From positions 2,728,001 through 2,792,000 of the forward strand of contig NZ_JAROCF010000001.1 of assembly GCF_030433685.1 (NCBI RefSeq): 64,000 nucleotides of DNA, read 5' to 3'. The stretch comes from Leifsonia williamsii. Its GTDB lineage: Bacteria; Actinomycetota; Actinomycetes; Actinomycetales; Microbacteriaceae. The translations under genes were made by a program, and so were the position numbers. The notes under the pieces are model-generated. The model ran no database searches. It saw only the letters and a program-made list of their open reading frames with translations, and had not been told where the DNA came from. Below, piece by piece: positions 43,553 to 53,114 of the stretch (its first letter is position 1; each line of letters starts with the position of its first letter).

Positions 43553-44734
43553 TCACACCAGGGACCGGTAGATGTCCCTGGTCTGCTCGGCGATCGCGGT
43601 CCAGCTGAAGGACGTCTCGGCGCGCTCGCGCCCCGCGGCTCCCATCTGGGCGGCGCGGGCAGGATCGCTCGCCACCTCGGTCAGGGCCGCGGCGAGATCG
43701 TGCACGAACGCCTCCGGGTCGGTCGGCGTGCCCGTGCCGTCCTGGAGCTGCTGGATGGGGACGAGCCGGCCGGTGACGCCGTCGACGATCACCTCGGGGA
43801 TGCCGCCTGTCGCGGTGCCGACGACCGGCAGCCCGCACGCCATGGCCTCCAGGTTCACGATCCCGAGCGGCTCGTAGATCGACGGGCAGACGAAGACGGT
43901 GGAGGCCGTGAGCACGGCCCGCAGCTCGTCGTTCGGCAGGAGCCGCTCGATCCAGACGACGCCCTGGCGCTCGGCCTGCAGCTCCTCCACCAGCGCGGTC
44001 ACCTCGGCGAGGATCTCGGGCGTGTCCGGAGCGCCGGCGCAGAGGATCAGCTGGACCTCCGGCGGCAGGAGGCGCGCGGCGCGCAGCAGGTACGGCAGCC
44101 CCTTCTGCCGCGTGATGCGCCCGACGAACACGACCGCGGGACGCGTCGGGTCGACCCCGAGCGAGCGGGCGAGCTCCTCGTCGGGGTTGGGCCGCCAGCG
44201 CTGCAGGTCGATGCCGTTGTAGACGGTGACGACCTTCGTGGGATCCAGGGCCGGGTAGGCCTTGAGGATGTCGCGGCGCATGCCGTCGCTCACCGCGATG
44301 ACGGTGTCGGCGGCCTCGAAGGCGGTCTTCTCCGCCCAGCTGGAGACGCGGTAGCCGCCGCCGAGCTGCTCCGCCTTCCACGGCCGCAGCGGCTCCAGGC
44401 TGTGCGCGGTGACGACGTGCGGCACGCCGTGCAGCAGCTTGGCCAGGTGGCCACCCTGATTCGCATACCAGGTGTGCGAGTGGACGACGTCCGCTCCCCC
44501 GCAGTCCTGCGCCATCTGCAGGTCGACGCCGAGCGTCGTGATCGCGCCGTTCGCGCCGGCGAGTTCCGCCGGTATGCGGTACGCGAACGTGTCGGCCTCC
44601 TCCCGCGGCTCGCCGAAGCAGCGCACGAGCACCTCGGTGTCGGCCCGCAGGGCACGGACGAGTTCGGTGACGTGGACCCCGGCTCCGCCGTAGATGTCCG
44701 GCGGGTACTCCCTGGTCAGAAGATCGACGCGCAT
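43553..44734 (-). CDS. glgA: Glycogen synthase / alpha-maltose-1-phosphate synthase (GT4 type)
   Basis: 393 residues of the actinobacterial glycogen-synthase family. It uses ADP-glucose; mycobacterial GlgM (same family) makes maltose-1-phosphate. Features: REYPPDIYGGAGVHV near the N terminus, TAHSLEPLRPWK, GRITRQKGLPYLL, and the donor-site EPLGIVNLEAMACGLPVV (E-x7-E). It is divergent from glgC, its substrate supplier, and both starts have their own -10 boxes. The TAGCGT box at 44742-44747 lies 7 nt before the ATG at 44734. Confidence 0.93.
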   Translation of the reverse strand: MRVDLLTREYPPDIYGGAGVHVTELVRALRADTEVLVRCFGEPREEADTFAYRIPAELAGANGAITTLGVDLQMAQDCGGADVVHSHTWYANQGGHLAKLLHGVPHVVTAHSLEPLRPWKAEQLGGGYRVSSWAEKTAFEAADTVIAVSDGMRRDILKAYPALDPTKVVTVYNGIDLQRWRPNPDEELARSLGVDPTRPAVVFVGRITRQKGLPYLLRAARLLPPEVQLILCAGAPDTPEILAEVTALVEELQAERQGVVWIERLLPNDELRAVLTASTVFVCPSIYEPLGIVNLEAMACGLPVVGTATGGIPEVIVDGVTGRLVPIQQLQDGTGTPTDPEAFVHDLAAALTEVASDPARAAQMGAAGRERAETSFSWTAIAEQTRDIYRSLV

Positions 44735-44741
44735 GTCGAGA

Positions 44742-44747
44742 ACGCTA
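44742..44747 (-). promoter_or_regulatory. -10 box of glgA
   Basis: TAGCGT on the minus strand, 7 nt before the ATG of glgA. Confidence 0.45.
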
Positions 44748-44768
44748 GTACAGCCCCCCACTTGCCTC

Positions 44769-44774
44769 TACTGT
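44769..44774 (+). promoter_or_regulatory. -10 box of glgC
   Basis: TACTGT, 7 nt before the ATG at 44782. The glgA and glgC boxes are 21 bp apart, so the two promoters overlap back to back. Confidence 0.5.
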
Positions 44775-44781
44775 GGTGCTC

Positions 44782-46026
44782 ATGGCAGCAGGCAGGAAGA
44801 TCTTCGGCATCGTACTAGCGGGCGGGGAGGGCAAGCGGCTGATGCCGTTGACAGCCGACCGGGCGAAGCCGGCGGTCCCCTTCGGCGGCCAGTACCGCCT
44901 CATCGACTTCGCGCTGTCCAACCTGATCAACTCCCAGCTGCGCCAGATCGTCGTGCTCACGCAGTACAAGTCGCACAGCCTCGACCGGCACGTGTCGCAG
45001 ACCTGGCGGCTCGACGGCATCACGAACTCGTACATCGCCTCGGTGCCCGCGCAGCAGCGCCTCGGCAAGCGCTGGTTCAGCGGGTCGGCCGACGCGATCC
45101 TGCAGAGCCTCAACCTGCTCCGCGACGAGAAGCCCGACATCGTCGTCGTGGTCGGCGCCGACCACGTCTACCGGATGGACTTCGGCCAGATGATCGAGGC
45201 GCACATCGCCTCGGGGGCGCCGGCCACCGTCGCGGCGATCCGCCAGCCGATCTCGCTCGCCGACCAGTTCGGCGTCATCGAGGTCGACGCGGCCCGGCCG
45301 GACCGCATCGCCGCCTTCCGCGAGAAGCCGAGCGACCCGGTGGGCCTGCCCGACTCGCCGGAGGAGGTGCTGGCCTCCATGGGCAACTACGTCTTCGACG
45401 CCGACGCGCTGATCGACGCGGTGATCCGCGACGGCGACCGGCCCGACTCCAACCACGACATGGGCGGCGACATCATCCCGGACTTCGTCTCGCGCGACGA
45501 GGCCGCCGTGTACGACTTCAACAACAACGACGTGCCGGGCTCGACCGACCGCGACCGCTACTACTGGCGCGACGTGGGGACGATCGACTCGTTCTTCGAG
45601 GCCCACCAGGACCTCATCTCCACCCTGCCGATCTTCAACCTCTACAACGACCAGTGGCCGATCTTCTCGCAGGTGGTCAACTCGCCGCCCGCGAAGATCG
45701 TCCGCGACGGCCGCGGCGCCCTCGGCACCACGATCGACTCGATCGTGTCGCTCGGCTCGGTGATCTCGGGCGCGCACCTCGAGCGCAGCGTGCTGGGCCC
45801 CTGGGCGAAGGTCGACTCGGGCGCCAAGGTCATCGACTCGGTCGTCTTCGACCGCGCGGTGATCGGGCCGAACGCGTTCGTCGGCCGGGCCATCCTCGAC
45901 AAGGAGGTCGTGGTCGCCGAGGGCGCCCGCATCGGCGTCGACCCGGCCCGCGACCGGGCGCGCGGCTTCACCGTGACCGACTCGGGCATCACCGTGGTCG
46001 GCAAGGGCGTCCACGTCGTTCCATGA
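44782..46026 (+). CDS. glgC: Glucose-1-phosphate adenylyltransferase GlgC
   Basis: 414 residues. It makes ADP-glucose from ATP and glucose-1-phosphate, the committed step to glycogen. The N-terminal nucleotidyltransferase domain has the phosphate-binding [20 protein letters not shown] loop, [15 protein letters not shown] and FREKP. A left-handed beta-helix C-terminal domain runs from about 285 ([19 protein letters not shown]). The ATG at 44782 lies just after a TACTGT box (leaderless); GTG 44773 is less likely. serB overlaps its stop by 4 bp. Confidence 0.96.
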   Translation: MAAGRKIFGIVLAGGEGKRLMPLTADRAKPAVPFGGQYRLIDFALSNLINSQLRQIVVLTQYKSHSLDRHVSQTWRLDGITNSYIASVPAQQRLGKRWFSGSADAILQSLNLLRDEKPDIVVVVGADHVYRMDFGQMIEAHIASGAPATVAAIRQPISLADQFGVIEVDAARPDRIAAFREKPSDPVGLPDSPEEVLASMGNYVFDADALIDAVIRDGDRPDSNHDMGGDIIPDFVSRDEAAVYDFNNNDVPGSTDRDRYYWRDVGTIDSFFEAHQDLISTLPIFNLYNDQWPIFSQVVNSPPAKIVRDGRGALGTTIDSIVSLGSVISGAHLERSVLGPWAKVDSGAKVIDSVVFDRAVIGPNAFVGRAILDKEVVVAEGARIGVDPARDRARGFTVTDSGITVVGKGVHVVP

Positions 46027-46682
46027 CGAACGCGCATCACAGACCCGCACGCTGGCTCGTCGTCCTCGACGCCGACTCCACCCTGATCCACGACGAGGTG
46101 ATCGAGCTGCTCGCCGAGGAGGCGGGCTCGCGCACCGAGGTCGCCGCGATCACCGAGCGCGCGATGCGCGGCGAGCTCGACTTCGAGCAGAGCCTGCGCG
46201 AGCGCGTCCGCACGCTCGAAGGGCTGCCGGTGGAGGTGTTCGCCCGCGTGGGCGAGCGCATCCGCGTGACCGACGGCGTGCCCGAGCTGGTGGCCGGCGT
46301 GCAGGCGGCCGGCGGCCGCATCGGCGTGGTCTCCGGAGGCTTCCACGAGATCCTCGACCCGCTCGGCGAGCGGCTCGGCCTCGACCACTGGCGGGCCAAC
46401 CGGCTGGAGGTGCGCGACGGCGTGCTCACCGGCGAGGTGGAGGGTCCGGTGGTCGACGCCGCCGCGAAGGCGCAGGCGCTGCTCTTCTGGGCGGCTGACG
46501 CCGGCGTGCACCTGTCGCAGACGATCGCGATCGGCGACGGCGCCAACGACCTGCGGATGATGGCGGAGGCCGGCCTCGCCATCGCCTTCAACGCCAAGCC
46601 GAAGGTGCGACAGGAGGCCGACCTCGTCATCGACCGTCAGGACCTCGCGCAGGTGCTCCCGCTGCTCGGCCTGCGCGGCTGA
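46023..46682 (+). CDS. serB: Phosphoserine phosphatase SerB
   Basis: 219 residues; final step of serine synthesis. HAD phosphatase with DADST (nucleophile Asp plus Asp) near residue 16, [10 protein letters not shown], and [13 protein letters not shown]. It lacks the N-terminal ACT domains of the mycobacterial SerB2. It overlaps the glgC stop by four bases (ATGA), so it is translated together with glgC, an unusual pairing of carbon storage and amino-acid synthesis. Confidence 0.9.
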   Translation: MTNAHHRPARWLVVLDADSTLIHDEVIELLAEEAGSRTEVAAITERAMRGELDFEQSLRERVRTLEGLPVEVFARVGERIRVTDGVPELVAGVQAAGGRIGVVSGGFHEILDPLGERLGLDHWRANRLEVRDGVLTGEVEGPVVDAAAKAQALLFWAADAGVHLSQTIAIGDGANDLRMMAEAGLAIAFNAKPKVRQEADLVIDRQDLAQVLPLLGLRG

Positions 46683-46710
46683 GTCCGGCCTGCTGCCGCT
46701 CAGCGGTCGG

Positions 46711-47421
46711 TCAGTGCCCCATCCCGAGACCGCCGTCGACCGGGATGACCGCACCGGAGATGTAGGCGGCGTCGTCGCCCGCGATCCACGTGACGACCCG
46801 CGCGACCTCGGTCGGAGACGCGAACCGGCCCGCGGGGATGTTGCGCTTGTACTCCGCCTGCTGCGCCTCCGGCAGCTCCGCGGTCATGTCGGTCTCGATG
46901 AAGCCGGGCGCGACGACATTCGCGGTGATCCCGCGGCCGCCCAGCTCGCGCGTGATCGAGCGTGCCATGCCGACCAGGCCCGCCTTGCTGGCCGCGTAGT
47001 TCACCTGGCCGGCCGAGCCGTAGAGGCCCACCACGCTCGAGATGAGCACGATGCGGCCGAACCGCGCCTTCAGCATGCCCTTGGAGGCGCGCTTGATCAC
47101 CCGGAAGGAGCCGCCGAGGTTGGTGTCGACCACCGCGTCGAAGTCGTCGTCGGACATGCGCATGAGCAGCGTGTCGCGGGTGATGCCCGCGTTGGCGACC
47201 ACGACCTCCACCGGGCCGAGCTTCTCCTCCACCTCGGTGAAGGCGGCGTCCACGCTCGCGGCGTCCGTCACGTCGGCGCGCACGGTCAGGGAGCCCTCCG
47301 GCCCCTCGCCGGAGCGGGCCGTGACCGCGACGCGGTGCCCCTGCGCGACGAACTCCTGCGCGATCGCGTAGCCGATGCCGCGGTTGCCGCCGGTGACGAG
47401 CACGGTGCGGGGTGTGGTCAT
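46711..47421 (-). CDS. fabG: 3-oxoacyl-ACP reductase FabG-like SDR
   Basis: 236-residue short-chain dehydrogenase. It carries the cofactor site TGGNRGIG, VVANAG (NAG), and the catalytic Ser in ISSVVGLYGS with Tyr-x3-Lys as YAASKAG. Length and sequence fit the NADPH-dependent FabG of type II fatty acid synthesis. No other fab gene is adjacent. The ATG is preceded by a ribosome-binding site, GGAAGGAA. It is divergent from the DUF3099 gene. Confidence 0.9.
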   Translation of the reverse strand: MTTPRTVLVTGGNRGIGYAIAQEFVAQGHRVAVTARSGEGPEGSLTVRADVTDAASVDAAFTEVEEKLGPVEVVVANAGITRDTLLMRMSDDDFDAVVDTNLGGSFRVIKRASKGMLKARFGRIVLISSVVGLYGSAGQVNYAASKAGLVGMARSITRELGGRGITANVVAPGFIETDMTAELPEAQQAEYKRNIPAGRFASPTEVARVVTWIAGDDAAYISGAVIPVDGGLGMGH

Positions 47422-47482
47422 GGGTATTCCTTCCGAATCGAAACGGGTTCCAGTCTATGGACGTACTCTTGAGTCAACGCAT

Positions 47483-47794
47483 ATGAAGACCACACGCCCG
47501 TCTCTCACGAGCCTCCCCATGTCCCCGGACGAGGAGCGCCGACGCCGAGTCATCAAGTACTCGGTCGCCATGGGCATCCGTGTGGTCTGCCTCATCGTCG
47601 CGGTGATCGTGCCGGGGTGGTGGGCGGCCGTGCCGCTCATCGGTGCGATCTTCCTGCCGTACTTCGCCGTGGTCATCGCGAACGTCGGTGCGGAGCCGCG
47701 TCGAGACGACGTCCAGCGACCGGGCAGTATCCTGCCGATGAACCCCCCGCCTCCCCGTCCCGGTGCGGGTGACGACCGGCAGGAGGAACGGTGA
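47483..47794 (+). CDS. DUF3099 domain membrane protein
   Basis: 103 residues. It has a basic N-terminus with RRRRVIKYSVAMGIRVVCLI, two transmembrane segments, and a Pro-rich tail ending DRQEER. DUF3099 is an actinobacterial membrane family of unknown role. A TACTCT box lies about 13 nt upstream of the ATG. The next gene starts inside its last codons (GTGA overlap), so the three downstream genes form one operon with SURF1. Confidence 0.88.
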   Translation: MKTTRPSLTSLPMSPDEERRRRVIKYSVAMGIRVVCLIVAVIVPGWWAAVPLIGAIFLPYFAVVIANVGAEPRRDDVQRPGSILPMNPPPPRPGAGDDRQEER

Positions 47795-48045
47795 TCGGAC
47801 TCGGCGGCGAACCGGAGCCCCTCACCTGCTCGCGCGCCGGCTGCCGCGAGCAGGCGGCGTGGCGGATCGAGTGGCGCAACCCGCGCATCCACACGGCCGA
47901 CCGGGTGAAGGTGTGGCTCGCGTGCGGCGAGCACGTGGACTTCCTGCGGGAGTTCCTGGCGGCGCGCGACTTCCCGCTCGCGGTGGTGGCGCTCGACGGC
48001 GGCGCGCTCGACGACGGCGCGCTCGACGACAGGACCACCGCGTGA
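47791..48045 (+). CDS. Small Cys-containing protein of unknown function
   Basis: 84 residues. Cysteines lie at TCSRAGC and WLACGEH, a possible Cys-x5-Cys...Cys-x2-His zinc site; the C terminus has two DDGAL repeats. No membrane segment is present. The GTG start is preceded by AGGAGG and overlaps the DUF3099 stop, and its own stop overlaps the SURF1 start. This tight coupling suggests a role in the same process, perhaps in cytochrome oxidase assembly, but nothing in the sequence proves that. Confidence 0.82.
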   Translation: MIGLGGEPEPLTCSRAGCREQAAWRIEWRNPRIHTADRVKVWLACGEHVDFLREFLAARDFPLAVVALDGGALDDGALDDRTTA

Positions 48046-48899
48046 GCGCCCGCGAGGGCTGGCGGTTCGCGTTCTCGCGCCGCTGGCTCGGCTACCTGGC
48101 GTTCGCCATCGCGTTCGCGATCGCGTGCGGCTTCCTCTCGAACTGGCAGCTCGCCCGGAGCAAGGAGGCGGCGGCCGCCAACCACCTGATCTCGGCCAAC
48201 TTCGACTCCACCCCGGTGCCGCTCGCGCAGGAGCTGCCGACGCTCGCCTCCTACTCCCCGAAGCAGGAGTGGCGGCGGGTCACCGTGACCGGCACGTACG
48301 AGCGCGACAAGGAGCTGCTCGTGCGCAACCGGCCCTTCAACGGCAGCCCCGGCTTCGAGGTGCTGACGCCGCTGCGCACGGCGGACGGCGCGCTGTTCAT
48401 CGTCGACCGCGGCTGGGTGCCGACCGGCAACGACACCGACGCACCGGACTCCGTCCCGGCCGCGCCCGCCGGAACCGTGACCGTCGTGGCACGGTTGAAG
48501 GCCAGCGAGCCGGCCATCCAGGGCCGTACCGCGACGGGCGATCAGGTGGGCACCATCCAGCTCTCGGTCGTGAAGCAGAAGCTCGACGACGCCGACGTCT
48601 ACACCGGCGCCTACGGCCTGCTCGACTCGCAGAAGCCGTCGCCGGCCGACGCGCCGACCCCGACCGTGACCGCGCCGCCGACCAAGGACGAGGGCCTGCA
48701 CTGGTCGTACATGATCCAGTGGATCATCTTCGCCCTGATCGGCTTCTTCGGTCTCGGCTACGCCCTGCGCACCGAGTACCGGCGCCGCAACTCCGACGAC
48801 CCGGCCGAGCGCGAGCGCGCCGCCGAACGGGAGCGGCGCCGCGCGCGCAAGCGGACGGACGCCGATGTCGAGGACGAGCTGCTCGACGCCGCCCGCTGA
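48042..48899 (+). CDS. SURF1 family cytochrome c oxidase assembly protein
   Basis: 285 residues. N-terminal transmembrane helix (about 17-37), a long extracytoplasmic domain with the SURF1 signature NWQLARSKE-like and RNRPFNGSPGFEVLTPL, and VDRGWVPTGN; a second helix near 225-245 and a charged cytoplasmic tail with Arg/Glu repeats. SURF1 proteins help heme a/cytochrome aa3 assembly. It agrees with heme A genes ctaA and ctaB about 8-10 kb away. The GTG at 48042 overlaps the previous stop. Confidence 0.9.
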   Translation: MSAREGWRFAFSRRWLGYLAFAIAFAIACGFLSNWQLARSKEAAAANHLISANFDSTPVPLAQELPTLASYSPKQEWRRVTVTGTYERDKELLVRNRPFNGSPGFEVLTPLRTADGALFIVDRGWVPTGNDTDAPDSVPAAPAGTVTVVARLKASEPAIQGRTATGDQVGTIQLSVVKQKLDDADVYTGAYGLLDSQKPSPADAPTPTVTAPPTKDEGLHWSYMIQWIIFALIGFFGLGYALRTEYRRRNSDDPAERERAAERERRRARKRTDADVEDELLDAAR

Positions 48900-48963
48900 G
48901 CGGTCGGCGCTCCGGGGTGCTATCGTCGTCCCGATCGTGTTCCGACCTCAGGAGGTGAGACCC

Positions 48964-49017
48964 ATGTACGCAGCAGCACAGTGGGCGCTCCCCTCCAGCC
49001 CACGATCGCGCGGCTGA
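48964..49017 (+). CDS. Putative 17-residue leader ORF upstream of the patatin gene
   Basis: AGGAGG (48951-48956) stands 7 nt before an ATG that opens MYAAAQWALPSSPRSRG and a TGA at 49015-49017. The mini-ORF has one of the best ribosome-binding sites in the neighbourhood. Its coding sequence overlaps a 9-bp inverted repeat (48984-48992 with 49031-49039). A regulatory leader is possible; a chance ORF cannot be excluded. Confidence 0.4.
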   Translation: MYAAAQWALPSSPRSRG

Positions 49018-49068
49018 CACCTTCGCCGCCGGGAGCGCCATCCAGCGACATCGCGAAAGGCGACTCCC

Positions 49069-49959
49069 ATGAACATCTCCTCTTCTTCGACACCCGCCCA
49101 TGAGCGCGCGCTCGTCCTCGGCGGCGGCGGCGCGACCGGCAACGCCTGGCTGATCGGCGTGATCGCGGGCCTGTTCGAGGCCGGCATCGACGTCACCTCT
49201 CCGGACCTCACGATCGGCACCTCGGCCGGATCGACGGCCGCGGCCCAGCTCGGGACGGCGAGTCCGGCCGAGCTGTATGCCGCCGCGCTCGCACCGATTC
49301 CGCCGCGATCGGCGCCGAGTGGAGGCGCGCCCGCCCGCCCGGCCGTCTCCGGCCTCCAGCGCCTCACCGACCTCATCGCCGTGTCGGAGGACGCGGCGGA
49401 CTACCGGCGCAGGCTGAGCGCGGCCGCGCTCGCGCAGGACCCGGCCGACCACGGCGCCTGGACGGAGCGCTGGCGCGCCATCGTGGGCCAGCGCCTGCCG
49501 CACGCGACCTGGCCCGAGCGCGCCGTCGCCATCACCGCCCTCGATGCGCACACGGGCGAAGGCGTCGTCTTCGATCGCGGCAGCGGGGTCGGACTGGTCG
49601 ACGCGGTCGCCGCCAGCACCTCCAGCGGCCTCCCCTACCGGATTGGCGACGGCCTGTTCCTCGACGGCGGCTTCCGCTCGAACGCCGAGAACGCCGACCT
49701 CGCCGCCGGGTACGCACGGGTCCTCGTGCTCGCGCCCTTCGGCGGTCGCTCGCTCGCGCCCGACGCGTGGGGGATCCGCCTGGCGGACCAGGTCGACGCC
49801 CTGCGAGCAGGAGGCAGCGCGGTGGAGACCATCTTCCCCGAGTCGGAGGAGCTGTTCGGCGAGAACGCGACGGACGTCACTCTGCGCCCCGCCGCGGCAC
49901 GCGCCGGCTACGAGGTCGGCCGCGCCCGCGCCGACGACCTCGTGCCCTTCTGGGACTAG
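49069..49959 (+). CDS. Patatin-like phospholipase family protein
   Basis: 296 residues. It has the patatin oxyanion loop GGGGATGNAWL near residue 18, the nucleophile Ser in GTSAGS, and the catalytic Asp in FLDGG near 202, the Ser-Asp dyad. There is no signal peptide; it is a cytoplasmic lipid acyl hydrolase (phospholipase A-like), substrate unknown. AAAGG sits before the ATG. Its stop overlaps the stop of the convergent ABC-F gene by three bases. Confidence 0.9.
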   Translation: MNISSSSTPAHERALVLGGGGATGNAWLIGVIAGLFEAGIDVTSPDLTIGTSAGSTAAAQLGTASPAELYAAALAPIPPRSAPSGGAPARPAVSGLQRLTDLIAVSEDAADYRRRLSAAALAQDPADHGAWTERWRAIVGQRLPHATWPERAVAITALDAHTGEGVVFDRGSGVGLVDAVAASTSSGLPYRIGDGLFLDGGFRSNAENADLAAGYARVLVLAPFGGRSLAPDAWGIRLADQVDALRAGGSAVETIFPESEELFGENATDVTLRPAAARAGYEVGRARADDLVPFWD

Positions 49960-51554
49960 GCCAGGGAGATCAGGTCCAGATAGTCCCTGTTCCAGTGGTC
50001 CTCGACCCCGTCCGGGAGGATCAGCACCCGCTCGGGGTTGAGGGCCTCCACCGCGCCCTCGTCGTGGCTGACGAGCACGACGGCACCCTCGTAGTGCGCG
50101 AGCGCGTCGAGGATCTCCTCGCGGCTGGCCGGGTCGAGGTTGTTCGTCGGCTCGTCGAGCAGCAGCACGTTGGCGCCGGAGACGACGATCATCGCCAGCG
50201 CGAGCCGCGTCTTCTCACCGCCCGAGAGCACCCCAGCGGGCTTGTGCGCGTCGTCGCCGGTGAACAGGAACGACCCCAGCACCTTGCGCGCCTCGGTCTC
50301 GGTGAGGTTCGGCGACGACGACACCATGTTCTGCAGCACGGTGCGGTCGACGTCGATGGTCTCGTGCTCCTGCGCGTAGTAGCCGATGCGGAGGCCGTGG
50401 CCGGGCTCCACCTGCCCGGTGTCCGGCTTGTCGACGCCCGCGAGCATGCGCAGCAGCGTGGTCTTGCCCGCACCGTTCAGACCGAGCACGACGACCTTCG
50501 AGCCGCGGTCGATCGCGAGGTCCACCGCGGTGAAGATCTCGAGCGACCCGTAGCTCTTCGACAGGTCGGACGCCTGGAGGGGCGTGCGGCCGCACGGCGC
50601 CGGCGTCGGGAAGCGCAGCTTGGCGACCCGGTCCACCTGGCGCACGTCGTCCAGCCCGGCGAGCAGCTTCTCGGCGCGAGCGACCATCTGGTGCGCGGCC
50701 GCCGCCTTCGTCGCCTTGGCGCCGAACTTCGCCGCCTGCAGCTGGAGGGCGCCCGCCTTCTTCTCGGCGTTGGCGCGCTCCTTCTTGCGGCGCTCCTCGT
50801 CGGCGGCGCGCTGGCGCTGGTAGTTCTTCCAGCCCATGTTGTAGATGTCGATGACCTGGCGGTTCGCGTCGAGGTAGAAGACGCGGTTCACGGTCTCGCC
50901 CACGAGGCCGACGTCGTGCGAGATGACGATGAAGCCGCCGGTGTAGCTCTTGAGGAAGTCACGCAGCCACACGACCGAGTCGGCGTCGAGGTGGTTGGTC
51001 GGCTCGTCGAGGATCATCGTGCGGGCATCCGAGAACAGGATGCGTGCCAGCTCGATGCGCCGCCGCTGACCGCCCGACAGCGTCTTGAGCGGCTGGTCGA
51101 GGATGCGGTCCGGCAGGTTGAGATTGGAGGCGATGGAGGCCGCCTCCGCCTCGGCCGCGTACCCGCCGTGCAAGTGGAACTGCTCCTCCAGCCGCCCGTA
51201 CTTCTTCATCGCGGCGGCGGAGACGGCGGGATCGTCGCTCGCCATGTCCATCGTCGCCTGCTGCATGCCGAGCACGATGGAGCCGAGGCCGCGGGCGTCG
51301 AGGATGCGGGTGCGCGCGAGGTCGTCGAGGTTGCCGGAGCGCGGGTCCTGCGGGAGGTAGCCCAGCTCGCCGCTGCGCTCGACCTTTCCGGCCGTCGGCA
51401 ACAGGTCGCCGGCGAGCACCTTGGTGAGCGTGGTCTTGCCCGCGCCGTTGCGGCCGACGAGCCCGATCTTGTCGCCGGCGGCCACGCGGAAGCTGACGTC
51501 CTCCATCAGCAGGCGGGCGCCGACGCGCAGTTCGAGATCGTGCACGGCGAGCAC
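49956..51554 (-). CDS. ABC-F family ATPase (translation factor type)
   Basis: 532 residues. It has two ABC domains: Walker [18 protein letters not shown] and [16 protein letters not shown], signatures LSGGQRRRIELAR and LSGGEKTRLALAM, and Walker B MILDEPTNHLD and LLDEPTNNLDP. A linker of about 80 residues (the P-site tRNA-interacting region, QRQRAADEERRKKERANAEKK) separates them. No membrane segment is present. ABC-F proteins act on the ribosome; this one is EttA/Uup-like or an antibiotic-resistance type, which cannot be told apart by eye. GTG start. Confidence 0.9.
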   Translation of the reverse strand: MLAVHDLELRVGARLLMEDVSFRVAAGDKIGLVGRNGAGKTTLTKVLAGDLLPTAGKVERSGELGYLPQDPRSGNLDDLARTRILDARGLGSIVLGMQQATMDMASDDPAVSAAAMKKYGRLEEQFHLHGGYAAEAEAASIASNLNLPDRILDQPLKTLSGGQRRRIELARILFSDARTMILDEPTNHLDADSVVWLRDFLKSYTGGFIVISHDVGLVGETVNRVFYLDANRQVIDIYNMGWKNYQRQRAADEERRKKERANAEKKAGALQLQAAKFGAKATKAAAAHQMVARAEKLLAGLDDVRQVDRVAKLRFPTPAPCGRTPLQASDLSKSYGSLEIFTAVDLAIDRGSKVVVLGLNGAGKTTLLRMLAGVDKPDTGQVEPGHGLRIGYYAQEHETIDVDRTVLQNMVSSSPNLTETEARKVLGSFLFTGDDAHKPAGVLSGGEKTRLALAMIVVSGANVLLLDEPTNNLDPASREEILDALAHYEGAVVLVSHDEGAVEALNPERVLILPDGVEDHWNRDYLDLISLA

Positions 51555-51592
51555 AGTGGTGTCCGTTCTTCAGTGGGTGGTCTCACACGAGA

Positions 51593-51616
51593 GTCCCGGC
51601 ACTCGCGTGCCGGGAC
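51593..51616 (-). terminator. Terminator after the suf operon
   Basis: A perfect 9-bp stem GTCCCGGCA/TGCCGGGAC with a 6-nt loop, between the sufT-like stop and the ABC-F start on the same strand. Confidence 0.7.
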
Positions 51617-51631
51617 CCGTCGGTGATCGTT

Positions 51632-51961
51632 CTAGATGGCGAAGCCGAGGGCGCGCATCATGTCGCGCCCGTCGTCGGTGATCCGCTCGGGACCCCACGG
51701 CGGCATCCACACCCAGTTGATGCGGAACGCCTCGACGATGCCGTCGAGCGCCTCTGCGGTCTGCTCCTCGAGCACGTCGGTGAGCGGGCAGCCGGCGCTG
51801 GTGAGGGTCATCGAGATGATGAGCGCGTTGTTCTCGTCGTCCCAGGCGAGGTCGTAGATCAGCCCGAGGTCGACGACGTTGATCCCGAGCTCGGGATCCA
51901 TGACGTTCTTCAGCGCCTCCTCGACCTGGTCGAAGAGCGCCGGGCTCAGCGTGGCGGGCAT
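51632..51961 (-). CDS. SufT-type metal-sulfur cluster biosynthesis protein (DUF59/MIP18)
   Basis: 109 residues with the MIP18/DUF59 fold: ALKNVMDPELGINVVDLGLIYDL is the family signature, and the Cys in LTSAGCPLTD is the conserved one. It is an Fe-S cluster maturation factor and is the last gene of the suf operon. The ATG at 51961 is preferred because the ribosome-binding site GGAAGGGG leaves six bases to it and none to ATG 51967. Confidence 0.9.
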   Translation of the reverse strand: MPATLSPALFDQVEEALKNVMDPELGINVVDLGLIYDLAWDDENNALIISMTLTSAGCPLTDVLEEQTAEALDGIVEAFRINWVWMPPWGPERITDDGRDMMRALGFAI

Positions 51962-51990
51962 GCCCATCCCCTTCCGGTCAGTGATCCAGC

Positions 51991-52785
<795 letters not shown>

Positions 52786-52787
52786 GA

Positions 52788-53114
52788 TTACTGAATCGCT
52801 TTCGTAACGCTCGGGTCGATGTAGACGTCTCCGTCGATGAGTTCGACCTCGAAGACGGGGACCGGCTCGTACGCCGGGAGGTTGAGGGGCTTGCCGGTGA
52901 TCAGGGAGAACTGGGAGCCGTGCGCCCAGCACTCCAGCGTCTCCCCCTCGACGAAGCCTTCCGACAGCGAGATCTCGCCGTGCGTGCAGGTGTCGCCGAT
53001 GGCGTGGATGTCGCCGGACGAGTCCTTGACGACGGCGATCGGCACGCCGTCGACGAGCACCCGGGTGGCCTGGTTCTCGACCAGCTCGGCGCTGGAGCAG
53101 ACGCGCGTGCCCAT
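52788..53114 (-). CDS. Rieske-type [2Fe-2S] ferredoxin of the suf operon
   Basis: 108 residues. It has the Rieske cluster motif CTHGEISLSEG and CWAHGSQF (Cys-x-His ... Cys-x2-His). No membrane segment is seen; it is a soluble Rieske ferredoxin related to non-heme dioxygenase ferredoxins. It is located between sufD and sufC, so electron delivery to cluster assembly is a likely role. Its start overlaps the sufD stop (TGATG). Confidence 0.93.
   Translation of the reverse strand: MGTRVCSSAELVENQATRVLVDGVPIAVVKDSSGDIHAIGDTCTHGEISLSEGFVEGETLECWAHGSQFSLITGKPLNLPAYEPVPVFEVELIDGDVYIDPSVTKAIQ

Noticed and set aside
44694..46022. Extended frame reaching back from serB through glgC
   Set aside because: It is out of frame with glgC and Arg-rich; the ATG at 46023 with ATGA overlap is the natural serB start.
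51961..51967. First ATG (51967) as the start of the sufT-like gene
   Set aside because: The GGAAGGGG ribosome-binding site would touch it; the ATG at 51961 has normal spacing.
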